Origin: Cricetomys ansorgei
Lineage: Eukaryota; Chordata; Mammalia; Rodentia; Nesomyidae
Length of the DNA: 64,000 bases
NCBI GenBank assembly: GCA_026225945.1
Contig: JAMJFZ010000690.1
Coordinates: forward strand, 124,001-188,000
Reading direction: 5' to 3'
Positions 12,947 to 22,308 of this stretch are shown in pieces. The stretch's first letter is position 1; each line of letters starts with the position of its first letter. Made by a program: the position numbers and the translations under genes. The notes beneath the pieces are model-generated. The model ran no database searches, was not told the origin of the DNA, and saw only the letters and a program-made list of their open reading frames with translations.

Positions 12947-15539
12947 TCTCTCTCTCCCACTCCCGTGTGTTGGGATTCTAATCAGTAGCACATTCTAGAG
13001 CCAGCTATAGATTAGGGTTTTATCCAAAATAAAACAAGATGACTGGGAAAAAAAAGTCTAGCCTGAAAACAAACAGCCATCAAGGATATGTGATTGTGCC
13101 TCTACAAAACACAATATATACTTGAAGATGTAAGGAGACTATATAACTTACCTAAAGTAACCAAATGAAAGAATGAGGATGTGAACCCAGTTTCACCACA
13201 ACCCAGAGATTGCACTGTGAATTTCCAGGCTGTGGCAATCATGCCTACAGAATAATATATCTGTTCTCTGTTTGGGGGCCACATAGTTCAGCTGATCAAA
13301 GCTCAAATCCCTTTCTTTTTTGGTGGAGCTTATTAAGCTAGAAATAGTAGTTGACTCATTGAGTTCTGGTTAATAAAATCACAGGATCTAATTCTTTCAA
13401 AGAAGAGCTGTTACTACCAGGTGAGCAAACAGCAGACTGTGAGTCATTTCTAACCCCACCCACCATCCTCACTAGTGGAAAGTAACCCAAAGCCTTCCCT
13501 GCAGGGTGCTCATAATGCTGCTGTCTCAGTGTGGGAAGGGCCTTTCATTTCCCTGTCCAGGTCTTCTTACATTTGTCCTAACAAGACCATTTTCCTTTTC
13601 ATTTTACCTTCAGCAGAGGTCTTTGCTGGGCCAAGAGACAGAGCTCTAGTGGCTGATGATATCACAGCTCATACCCCCTCTGGTTAGTCTTAAGTGGTAG
13701 CCTGTGTTCTGTTGCATGTTTCTTAGCAACCACCATATGCCATGCCCTCTCCTTTCATTTGTTTCTTCCTTCTTCAACCTGCTGGGCAAATTTACTAAGA
13801 AATGAACCCCTGCCATCTCAGATTTCTAAGCCATGAAAACCAGAAAATTGACAATGATTGCATTTTCAATCTCTTAAAATGATAACCAATTTTAGGGGCT
13901 GAGTAGTGGGGGCAGAATCCTTTCTCACATACTGGCCAAAACCTTGTAAAATGCATGTGATTTATAGCCTGTGTAAACTCATGTTGGGGGAAATTGATTT
14001 TAACTGAGATTTTTCATATGATCAAACATGTCTACTGTGCTGTAACTTGTTGAAGTGCTAGACATGCATTTAAGCCTAAACATTTAAAAATGTAGAGATT
14101 TCTTTCTTATAAGTTTCTATCAGAAACAACCAGTCCCCCTAGCTGATTTGCTTGCATGTGGAATGCACTCAATATGGTTTTGTTTGTGAGGATGTTTCTC
14201 AAGACAGATGCTTCATTTTTTCATAGCTAACCAATGGTTTGTCCTTATTCCATGTACATGTGAATAAATGACTCCACACCCATTACTCTAAATACAGTTG
14301 TTAGTATCCTTGGAACATAGAACAAAGACTAAAATTCCTTCTTCCACAGAGCTTGGACTCTTGGCTTTAATTTATATTAATCTGGTTTTGTTTGTTTGCT
14401 TATATTTTGCATTTTTAATGCTGCTGTTTCATATTTATTTTTGGCTTATGTCCTTTTCTCTGTCACCACCATGTTTCTGTAATTCAGACTCATTTTGTTT
14501 ATAGCTGTAGCCACTGAGATTGTTCATATCTATACACATGTGGGAAGCTAAAAAATAGTTCATCATCACATGGTGTTCCCAGCGCAGATCACACAATGGT
14601 CACCCAGCCGGAGAACCAACCTCTGTAACGCATCATGTTCCTTCTAAGCCACAATGGTATTCTTCTGTCTAGACAGTCTGTTCTCTAGAACAGATGCATG
14701 TAATTGAATATGTCAGCTTTCAGGAAAGACTTGATCCTAATAAGTTTTTAATTCTCAGTAATAAAATTTAGCAAAGTGCAAAGACAGTATATTGTTTAAA
14801 TAAAACTTTAGGGACGAATATTTTTAGTGTGGCACTAATAAACTGTTATGTAACCCTTTTTCTGGATATAATCACAAAAGTACCAGAAAAGTCAAGTTCA
14901 TCTCATTTGTTTGAATGCACCCACCGGGTTTATCTGGAGACCAAATATTCAAACATCATCAATTTGCATTCATTTGATAGGTTGGAGTTAAATCATTAGT
15001 CATGAGGACTGCCAAAATCAACCAGTTGTTCCAGTGACTGGAGTTTTGAAATATAACAGGACCACTTACATTAGAATGGGAACATGAAAATCTCAGCTTG
15101 TAAAGAAAACGTGAACTCAATTTTTCTACTGAGAGTAATTTGTAACTTTGATGAAATCAAGAAATGGAAGATAAAGTATCTTTCCCTCTGCATGCTAAAC
15201 ATACAAGCAACTTCTCTTTTTATAACTGAAAATAATTTTTTAAGCTACTAATGAAAAAAATCCACCAGGTAATTTTTAAAAAATCCCTTCCCCTGTTTTT
15301 TTTAAACTATGTGATAAAAATAGATTTTGTTTGTTTGTTTGTTAAAAGAGCTAAATTGTACCTTCCAAAGCATACTCATAGAACTTTTTTTACCATTTAT
15401 GGTGCAAGCATGTAGAAAAGGAAGTTTTTAAATCCAGTATGCTTTCACTTTGATTCTTTTTTGGTCCTTTCCTCTTCATACTTTTTTTCTCTGTTTTGAC
15501 ACTTGCTGGCCACAGTCTTGAATGGCATGTAAACTCTTC
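11491..15539. other. Unique non-coding sequence with one (CT)n run
   Basis: About 4 kb without a recognised gene or transposon apart from the CT tract at 12912. Short frames exist on both strands, all under 90 codons and unlike any protein I recognise. Confidence 0.45.
12912..12958. repeat. (CT)n microsatellite
   Basis: A CT dinucleotide tract with TTTC interruptions towards its 3' end. Confidence 0.93.
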
Positions 15540-15547
15540 GTTTAGGG

Positions 15548-15751
15548 CAGTGGTTCTCAACCTTTCCAATGCTTCAACCCTTCAATACAGTTCGTCATGA
15601 AAATTATTTTCATGACTACTTCATAACTGTCATTTTGCTACTGTTATGAATTGTAATATAAATATCTGATATGTAAATGGTCTTAGGCAATCCAGGTGAA
15701 AGGACTGTTAGCCCCTCAAAGGGGTCACAACCAACATGTTGAGAACCTCTG
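15548..15751 (+). mobile_element. URR1-like non-autonomous hAT-Charlie transposon
   Basis: The element begins CAGTGGTTCTCAACCTTTCC and ends GTTGAGAACCTCTG, an imperfect terminal inverted repeat pair of hAT type. The inside contains 'CTGTTATGAATTGTAATATA' and 'CCCCTCAAAGGGGTCACAAC', as in the rodent URR1 family. The flanking octamers GTTTAGGG (15540-15547) and GTTTACTG (15752-15759) agree at six of eight positions, fitting the 8-bp duplication of hAT elements. Confidence 0.85.
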
Positions 15752-15759
15752 GTTTACTG

Positions 15760-17260
15760 CGACTCTTTGATCTCTATTAACATGCAGTTCTAAGAAAGAG
15801 GGAGGTAAAGCATGGTCATTCTATAGCAATTGTCATGACTTTAAGTGCTGGAGTTGCAGACTCTTAACTGAGACCAAGAATTTGTCAGAGATATTCTTTA
15901 CAAAGTGGAGAAATGTAGTCACTGAGTTACAGAGAAAGGCAGGGTAAGAGAGAACCTACAGTACCACTCTGAACTGAAAAGAAAACAGAGCTGAAAGATT
16001 AGAGCCTCCATAGCAAATTCCTCTTATTTTAAATTTCTAGAATTGCTTGTTTCTGCTGCTTTTGTTATTAAGAGCTTTATAGAAGTGTAACTTGTTATTT
16101 TTAGTCCCTTAAAAATAGCCATTTGTTCTTCCATACATGCTTTCAGTTGTACCCTTGAGTATCATTTATTCATTCATAATGCAATTTTCTCAAAATGACG
16201 AAGCACCCACATTTCCTAAGTTACATATTGCTTGTTATTTCTTTTCATCTTAAGTTCCCTTTCTTCAAGTGGCATAATTTTCCACAACTCACTTTACAAG
16301 TTGCTTCTTTAGTACATTATCTCTATACCCTCACTGTAAAATTAACCTCTGCCTGGTTTTATTTTATAATGTTCCTGTAACAAGCTTGGGAAATGATGAA
16401 CAGTTGGAACAACTGTCTTTGTTCTCTAGGTTTTCAATAGTGTAAAGGAACAAAGATTGTTTTCAAAGGCTGATTTTCTTTCTAACCTGAGAAAAGAACG
16501 CATTGAAAAAAGAAATGAAAAAGAAAGCACGTCCTTATTACATTGTTATCACTGACATTACTCCAGGGTTCAGCTGAAGGCTGAAGGCTAGTGTCTTGAT
16601 CAGCACTTCCTGTCTGCACGCAGATCCCTAGTGTGCAGGCCAATCACAATCTTAAAACATATCCAGAATTCCTCCTTGCTCTGACTCGCTCAGTGTTGAA
16701 ATTGGTAGTCCTAATTTATTTCCAAAGTCTGTGTTTTCGTGCCAAATTAAATAAAAGTGCCAAGGAATGCTTAACCTTGAATATCCTATCAACAAAATCT
16801 TAACCTTCATAGTCCAAGGCTATCTCTTGAGCTTTAAAAATGTGGAAGCATTTAGGTGAAGTTGATGCTGACATAGTACAGATCCCGCTTTACAGTATCA
16901 CAATGAACTTTCTCTTTTGTGTGTATTTCTTGTAAGCCAAGCTTCATCACTTGCTAAATACGCTTGGCTCCACACCTCATATTTGCCTGGTTCTCAAAAG
17001 TGGTTAGGAGATGTTTATATGGATTTGATTGGTTAGACTTTATAAGAAGTTATTTTTGGTGAAGTTCTCAATCAGTTACCAATCCCTTCAAAATGCTTGT
17101 GTCTCTCAGAGTAAGTTCAAGCAACATTCAAGACTGGTGCACAAGTCAACACTAAAGGGTTCTAACCTACAATTACTTACACTTAGAGAAAATAATACTC
17201 AAAATTCTAGGTATAGATGGGGTACTGAATGTGCTAAGAACCTCAGATATCCAAATTTAG
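15760..17260. other. Unique non-coding sequence
   Basis: No gene or repeat is recognised. The 115-codon plus-strand frame at 17029-17376 runs into a MIR element and is discounted. Confidence 0.45.
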
Positions 17261-17261
17261 T

Positions 17262-17402
17262 TGATTCTTACAACAATCATGTGAAAAAATATTATTTCAA
17301 CCCCATTTTACAGCTTAAAAAGCTGAGGCTGAGAAAGGAAATAAATCTTGGCCAAAATTATACAGCTTGTAAATGATGGAGCAGGGATTTGATTCCACAA
17401 CT
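17262..17402 (-). mobile_element. MIR SINE
   Basis: The plus strand shows 'CCCCATTTTACAGCTTAAAA' then 'GCTGAGGCTGAGAAAGG', 'CTTGGCCAAAATTATACAGC' and 'GGATTTGATTCCAC', the reverse complement of the MIR core and head. This is an ancient mammal-wide tRNA-derived SINE. Confidence 0.85.
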
Positions 17403-17589
17403 CAATAATTAAGCACTGTGATACCAATCTTTTTTCCAATTTCACTAATTACTGTAAGTTGTCCTGGGACAATTTAAGGCCATAAAGATCAATGAATTTT
17501 GTATTCGCCATATAGCATTATGGAAGGCACCTCCATCAGGGTGAGGAAAGCATGAAAGAATTGGAAGCCTTGATATTTACTATATCAGT

Positions 17590-17748
17590 CCCTGGCTGGG
17601 TCTACAACTACTGAGTTACTTTTTCTTGCTTGTAAAATGTTATCAATAATTCCTACCTCATAGCAATGTTGAGAGGATTCCAAGTGAACATGTAGTAAAC
17701 CCTAAGGCAGAGGTGTCACATAAATATAATGTAATAGCTGTCTCTGTG
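17590..17748 (+). mobile_element. MIR SINE
   Basis: The forward MIR core is visible as 'CTTGTAAAATGTTATCAATA', 'ATTCCTACCTCATAGCAATG' and 'GAGAGGATTCCAAGTGAACA'. It lies about 190 bp from a MIR in the opposite orientation. Confidence 0.82.
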
Positions 17749-18689
17749 TTGGATTTTCTCCATTTTGTACTTAATATGTCATATTGCATCCCAATTCTCA
17801 AAATCAAAGAAAAAAAGATGTGATGATGGCATCATTTTCAAATATTTTTAACTCATATGCTGGAGGTATCAATGATGTATTTTCAAGTATGTAAGCATTT
17901 ATATAAACATTTTCTACATCTATACATCTCTTTGGGTTGCAGTTCAGAGTCCTGACAGGTCAATGCCCAGACGTAGGGTGTTGAAAGTATTTAAAACAGA
18001 TGCAGCTCTAAGGCCTAGGCTGTGGCCAATTCTTTCCCAAGTTGTAAAATGTTGTGGCTCTATACTCAACAAAGAGAGTCTACAGTTGGGTGGATGAAGA
18101 GCACATGCATTGCACTTTAAGTTAAACAATGTCCTCTTCAATTTGAATTGAGTTTTTGTTTCTCTGCAGTGTCAGTATGCTCTTTGCCCCAGTTATTTTT
18201 CCTAGTTTTTTAAAAAATTTTATTTTATACTTTAACTCTCTCGTTGGTATATTCCATGACTTTATCCTTATATTGTTAACCTTCATTTCATCCAACCCAC
18301 TGTCGCTTCAAGAGATGACTGACTGGCTCATCTCAAAGTCCAACTAGTACCCTGATAAAATATTTAGCTTGATCAGTTTTCTTTCATTCAAGTTCCCTAT
18401 TCTAATTCCTTCTGAGTAAAAGATATAAAATGTTCCACAAAATGATGACAATCTATGAGAGACTATTTCATTGCATTGGAGAAAAGGTTGCTAAAAAATA
18501 AACAGGGAAATATTTTTTTTAATTAATGCCAGAAAAATGGTCAACTTGGATGACATCTTAGAGGTCCTTTGTTCTCACTACTCCTCCAGGAAATCAGTAA
18601 TATAGCTTTTAGTGAACATTTTTGAAGACAGGAGATCAGTGCTACTTGTTAGGTCTCAAACCTGGGACAAACCTCTAACTCAGATGCCT
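17749..18689. other. Unclassified sequence downstream of the pol remnant
   Basis: If the ERV model is right, env and the 3' LTR would lie here on the minus strand. I looked for a second copy of the LTR at 22309-23000 and did not find one by eye. No gene is seen. Confidence 0.4.
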
Positions 18690-19330
18690 GTTTAACACAT
18701 CAGACACTGGCTGCCAGGTTTTCCCAGCATCCCTCAGTCCATACCTTTCAGTGTGTTCTGGCAATATGGTTTGAGTGATAGGATCAGTAGGGGCATTGGG
18801 GAGGATACGGTCAGGGTATTTCTGGACAAGATGTTTCAAGAGAGTGAGAGAGGGTAAATAGAGTGGACCAGTGGAGGTAAATTTTCTAGAAGAAAGGAAC
18901 AGCTGTACATTAACTCAAAAGGACTGAGGAAGAAGGGGGTTCCAGGTGTGGAATGTTGATGAGGTAGAAGTCCAAGAAAGGTGAAGTTCAGAAGACAGTT
19001 TTGATAAGAGTGTTAAGTCCATTTCACAAGGACTGGAGTCAATAGGGAATGTGGAGATGACACTGTAGCCCTAAAGGCTCTCAAGACTGACTCTTGAATG
19101 CAGCATCATTAATCTGTCATTATCAGGTCTAGGAAGTACAAATCTGGGTAAGATATCATCCATGAGATGGGAACAGACCACTTCTGTAGTCTCACCTGTA
19201 GTAAGGAAGGCTTCTACCCATCTTGACAAAAGTATCTACCACAGTAAGAATATATTTGTATTTTTCATGAATTTTGGCATTCCTCAATAAGTGGAAAAGG
19301 GATAGAATATATGGTAGACTTAATTGGTAA
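18690..19330 (-). pseudogene. Decayed gammaretrovirus-like pol (integrase) remnant
   Basis: On the minus strand, broken frames between about 19290 and 18860 give peptides typical of an ERV class I integrase. SRWVEAFLTTGETTEVV, near 19230-19180, corresponds to the catalytic-core strand and helix region. ILPRF follows it, and further on FELMY and LLLENLPP match the 'SPFELMYGRP' block near the end of integrase. A stop interrupts the frame just before the first block, and frameshifts and stops separate the rest, so no working enzyme can be made. The region after it (19000-18690) may be the pol C-terminus. It lies on the same strand as the LTR at 22309-23000 and the CAPZA1-like frame, and downstream of both. 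The end points are approximate. Confidence 0.75.
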
Positions 19331-19513
19331 TTCAGATAAACTCATTTTTAATATCTGTATTTTTTGAAATTTTAATTCATCTTTGTCTCTTCAAGAAGCT
19401 CTGTATTTCTTCTCCCTCTTCTCATTTTTGCTCTGTTTCTTTTAGAACAAAAAAGGTGTATTTCCATTGGACTACCCAATACAAATGATAGTGAAGTGCA
19501 AATGAATAATATA

Positions 19514-19923
19514 AATGACAAATAATAAAAGAATTTTATTTGAAATAAACAAAAACGACAAAATACTTTATTTGAAATAAACAAAAATGACAATAAAACA
19601 TTTTATTTGAAATAAACAAAAACGACAAAATACTTTATTTGAAATAAACAAAAATGACAATAAAACATTTTATTTGAAATAAACAAAAACGACAAAATAC
19701 TTTATTTGAAATAAACAAAAATGACAACAAAACATTTTATTTGAAATAAACAAAAACGACAAAATACTTTATTTGAAATAAACAAAAATGACAATAAAAC
19801 ATTTTATTTTAAATAAACCAAAATGATAAAACATTTTATTTGAAATAAGCAAAAATGACAATAAAATACTTTATTTGAAATAAACAAAAATGACAATAAA
19901 ACATTTTATTTAAAATAAACAAA
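19514..19923. repeat. 67-bp higher-order tandem array (12 monomers)
   Basis: About 12 monomers of 32-35 bp are arranged as alternating A and B types, so the true period is 67 bp. The landmark AAATACTTTATTTG recurs at 19561, 19628, 19695 and 19762, exactly 67 bp apart. A-type monomers end in AAAAACGAC and B-type monomers in AAAAATGACAAT. Almost every monomer contains TTTATTTGAAATAAA, a perfect 7-bp inverted repeat around one base. The last four monomers at the 3' end are more diverged. It lies between the integrase remnant and the CAPZA1-like frame. Confidence 0.95.
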
Positions 19924-20867
19924 TTCTTAAACAGGTTTTATTTGCTAAACAACTCTAGCTTGAATGGATTACTGAGCCTAAACAAAGCTGAATAAAAACA
20001 CCCTTCTGTTTTGAGTTGTATTTGAGGACAGGTAGGAAGACACTACTTGTTTTTATTTTAACTGACCTCCCCCTAAGGCCTGATCATAGAAATGTAAATA
20101 ATGTAAATGAATCTTCCATTACCAATTGTTATCACACATATACCTACCAATATACCTGGGAAGATTGTTGTGTCACACTTAAATCTGAGTTCTTGGTAAG
20201 CAGAGTGATGGAGGAAGGGTAAATTTGGAGAGTTTTACATACTGTTAAGAAGAAAGCACTAGAATTCCCTGAAACAGCAGGTTACAATACAAGAACACTG
20301 CCTGGGAGTTCTTTCATTTTAGTTTATTCCAGCTTTCTAAGTGACATAGGCGTTTGATTCATCTGCCTATTGAAAAATTCTGCCAGAGAGCATTAAAGCA
20401 CAGACACCTATTATTCCTTCAGCATTTGTGTTATTCGTGTTTTATACTCTACATCGACAGTATGTCAGCAGTTCTTAAACATTAAACAGAAACATAAATG
20501 GATGAAACACTTCTAAAAATACTCGACATTTGTAGCTACAATGGAACTACATGGGAGGAGACAACTAGGGTATGAAAATAAGCAAATGTTCTTGTGCAGG
20601 GAATGTGGTCCATGTCTTTGTATTTAAAAATAAGTCCCGAGAGAAGCTGCTGCCATGGAATTTCCCTTTGCCTCCCAACATGGACTCAAAAAAAAAGTAA
20701 TCCAAATGTCTATATACTATAGTTATGACATGCTATAAACGATCAAAACAGGAGGGAGATGGAGGAGTGTGTTCTCTATTTAGCTAGTTTGTAGTGTAGC
20801 CTCTTAAGCAGTTTATGGATCAGTAAAAGCCATGGAAGTACTAGAAGTATCTTAAAACAGAGGGATT
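19924..20867. other. Unclassified sequence between the array and a B1
   Basis: I see no gene and no recognisable gag, protease or reverse transcriptase remnant on the minus strand. It may be ERV-derived, captured 3' UTR, or unrelated host sequence. Confidence 0.4.
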
Positions 20868-21008
20868 AACCAGGCAGTAGTGGTGCATGCCTTTAATCCT
20901 AGGACTTGGGAGGCAGAGGCAGGCGGATCTCTGTGAGTTCGAGACCAGGCTGGTCTGCAGAGTGAGTTCCAGGACAGCCAGAGTTACAACAGAGAAACCC
21001 TGTCTTAA
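20868..21008 (+). mobile_element. B1 SINE
   Basis: A near full-length forward B1: GTGGTGCATGCCTTTAATCC, 'GGAGGCAGAGGCAGGCGGAT', 'GACCAGGCTGGTCTGCAGAG' and GTTACAACAGAGAAACCCTG. It is relatively well preserved and lies downstream of, and antisense to, the CAPZA1-like gene, probably a later insertion. Confidence 0.95.
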
Positions 21009-21145
21009 AATATTCACAAGCATATATAGTGATAACAGAAAACTAGAAGGCAGAGAACACACAAAAGAATAAATATGCTATAGCTTCAACAGTATACCAT
21101 GAAGCTAGAGGATCTGTTAACTTTCTTAACAAAATATCACTCTCA

Positions 21146-21169
21146 TTTATTATTCATCACTTATTTATT
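21146..21169 (-). promoter_or_regulatory. Two AATAAA polyadenylation signals
   Basis: On the minus strand AATAAA occurs at 21169-21164 and again at 21151-21146, about 65 and 83 bases past the stop codon of the CAPZA1-like frame. They are well placed to end a transcript, but no poly(A) tract marking a retrocopy end follows, and AATAAA is common in AT-rich DNA. Confidence 0.4.
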
Positions 21170-21231
21170 GTATGAGAGCACACCCCATTGGCTCTTTTTT
21201 CTCCACGAACTGACGACTCCTAAGTCAGCCC

Positions 21232-22170
21232 TTAAGCATGTTTAATTTCCTTGCCAATCTTGTAGCTAAGTAGCTTATCCCAGTCGATTTTGGAGTAGGT
21301 AGTTGGAAGCTGCCGGCGCAAAGTTTTGAATGTTGTATGTAATATTGCCCGATAGTTTTCATTAACTGCTGCCTGATACTGATTTTCAGTATCCTTTATG
21401 ACTTCAATAAACTCCTTGGCAGCTTGAACTTCATTGAAAATTGTTAATGACTCTTGTATATCCTTACGGGTAACCAACTGAACATCGCCATCTTCATAAT
21501 AATGAACGTGAATCGTAAGCACTCCAATCACCTTGGCTGTAGGTATTGTGATGGTGAACTTCCATTCTGATCGCCAACGCCCATTCCAGAAGTTTTGGGG
21601 CTGAAACTGGTTGCTTTCAATACATGCAATGATGGTCTTTTGCCCGTCTATACTTTCAGCATGAACATTACTAAAGCCAGTGGAATAATACTCTTTCATA
21701 TAGGTTCTTAAAACCCTATCACAGGAATCTCTCCAAGACTTTAAACCTCCATCTATGTTCCTTGGCTGTAAACCTCCATCTACATTCCTTGGCTGTAAAC
21801 CTCCATCTACATTCTTTGGCTGTAAACCTCTGTCTACATTCCTTGGCTGGGAGTCATGTGCTTCTTTTTGTAAGTGATCAAACTTAAAGGAAATTTTGTT
21901 TCTTGAATCTAAAAAATTGTTGTTACCTAGATCACTGTGCTTTGTAACTAAGACCTGGTCTTCATAGTCGTCTATCTTCACAGGTGTAAACTGATCCACA
22001 TTACATTGGGCAATTGCCTGTACTACCCCTTGCCTGAAGACATTGTTATTATTAAGCAGATGAACATCAGTGAATACTCCTTTAAACTCCCCTGGGGGTG
22101 TGTGGGTGATGAATTTAGAATCTATGAATACCTTCTTCTCATCAGAGGACTGCTCCTGGAAGTTGTCCAT
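21232..22170 (-). CDS. Intact CAPZA1-derived retrogene: F-actin-capping protein alpha subunit-like, 312 aa
   Basis: The protein aligns end to end with the CapZ alpha-1 subunit (286 aa in mammals). CapZ alpha pairs with CapZ beta to cap actin barbed ends in the cytoplasm. Landmarks in order are KFITH and PPGEF (about residues 19-29), DQFTPVKI (60-67), YEDQVL (70-75), [10 protein letters not shown] (91-100), TIIACIES (179-186), [16 protein letters not shown] (191-206), VHYYEDGDV (one change from the family signature VHYYEDGNV), FKTLRRQLP and the tail [15 protein letters not shown]. The region DGGLKSW fits CAPZA1 better than CAPZA2 or the testis retrogene CAPZA3. The parental gene has many introns and this copy has none. 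Length differs by three extra 9-residue repeats (+27) and one lost residue near 40. The start has a strong Kozak context (AAAATGG) and an in-frame TGA four codons upstream. By eye about 60-65 % of residues match the parent, yet there is no stop or frameshift. Expression is unproven, and a young, lucky pseudogene remains possible. Confidence 0.85.
   Translation of the reverse strand: MDNFQEQSSDEKKVFIDSKFITHTPPGEFKGVFTDVHLLNNNNVFRQGVVQAIAQCNVDQFTPVKIDDYEDQVLVTKHSDLGNNNFLDSRNKISFKFDHLQKEAHDSQPRNVDRGLQPKNVDGGLQPRNVDGGLQPRNIDGGLKSWRDSCDRVLRTYMKEYYSTGFSNVHAESIDGQKTIIACIESNQFQPQNFWNGRWRSEWKFTITIPTAKVIGVLTIHVHYYEDGDVQLVTRKDIQESLTIFNEVQAAKEFIEVIKDTENQYQAAVNENYRAILHTTFKTLRRQLPTTYSKIDWDKLLSYKIGKEIKHA
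21742..21849 (-). repeat. In-frame 27-bp minisatellite, four units, inside the CAPZA1-like CDS
   Basis: Units begin at 21742, 21769, 21796 and 21823, exactly 27 bp apart, each reading TAAACCTCC(or T)... to CTTGGCTG on the plus strand. They encode four nonapeptides of the form LQPRNVDGG. The parent protein has one equivalent segment (PQPEDVEGG-like, before LKSW), so three units were added by tandem duplication without breaking the frame. The units differ by only a few bases. Confidence 0.95.
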
Positions 22171-22308
22171 TTTGTCTTCTCACTTTGGTTTTGTTTTCAA
22201 AGTACTGTGTTTCTTCTCTCTGCCTGAGATATAGATATCTTTGGAAAATATTCTTCTGCTATGGTTTGTCTGGTTTGTCTGAAATTCAAATCACACTGGG
22301 GCACCACA
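22171..22308 (-). other. Leader between PBS-like site and CAPZA1-like start codon
   Basis: These 138 bases separate the LTR edge from the start codon. On the minus strand they contain GACAAACCA twice in tandem and two possible splice acceptors (TTTGAATTTCAG, AG at about 22281-22280, and ATATCTATATCTCAG near 22227). They are not GC-rich as a CAPZA1 5' UTR would be. Confidence 0.5.
22289..22306 (-). promoter_or_regulatory. Retroviral primer-binding-site-like sequence
   Basis: Two bases inside the proposed LTR edge the minus strand reads TGGTGCCCCAGTGTGAT. A PBS always begins TGG, and CCCCAG.G.GAT resembles the complement of the tRNA-Thr 3' end with one base missing. The position relative to the LTR end is right, but the match is imperfect. 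Confidence 0.4.

Noticed and set aside
17029..17376. 115-codon plus-strand frame
   Set aside because: Its 3' third is an antisense MIR element, and the rest has no recognisable content.
18690..19330. A working retroviral integrase gene
   Set aside because: Stops and frameshifts separate the recognisable blocks, so only a remnant is called.
19514..19923. Regular repeats that could suggest a CRISPR array
   Set aside because: Units are contiguous with no unique spacers, AT-rich, and lie in a mammalian genome. It is a tandem minisatellite.
21232..22170. Assignment to CAPZA3, the known intronless testis alpha subunit
   Set aside because: The core motifs and the segment before LKSW match CAPZA1 far better. 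CAPZA3 differs throughout.
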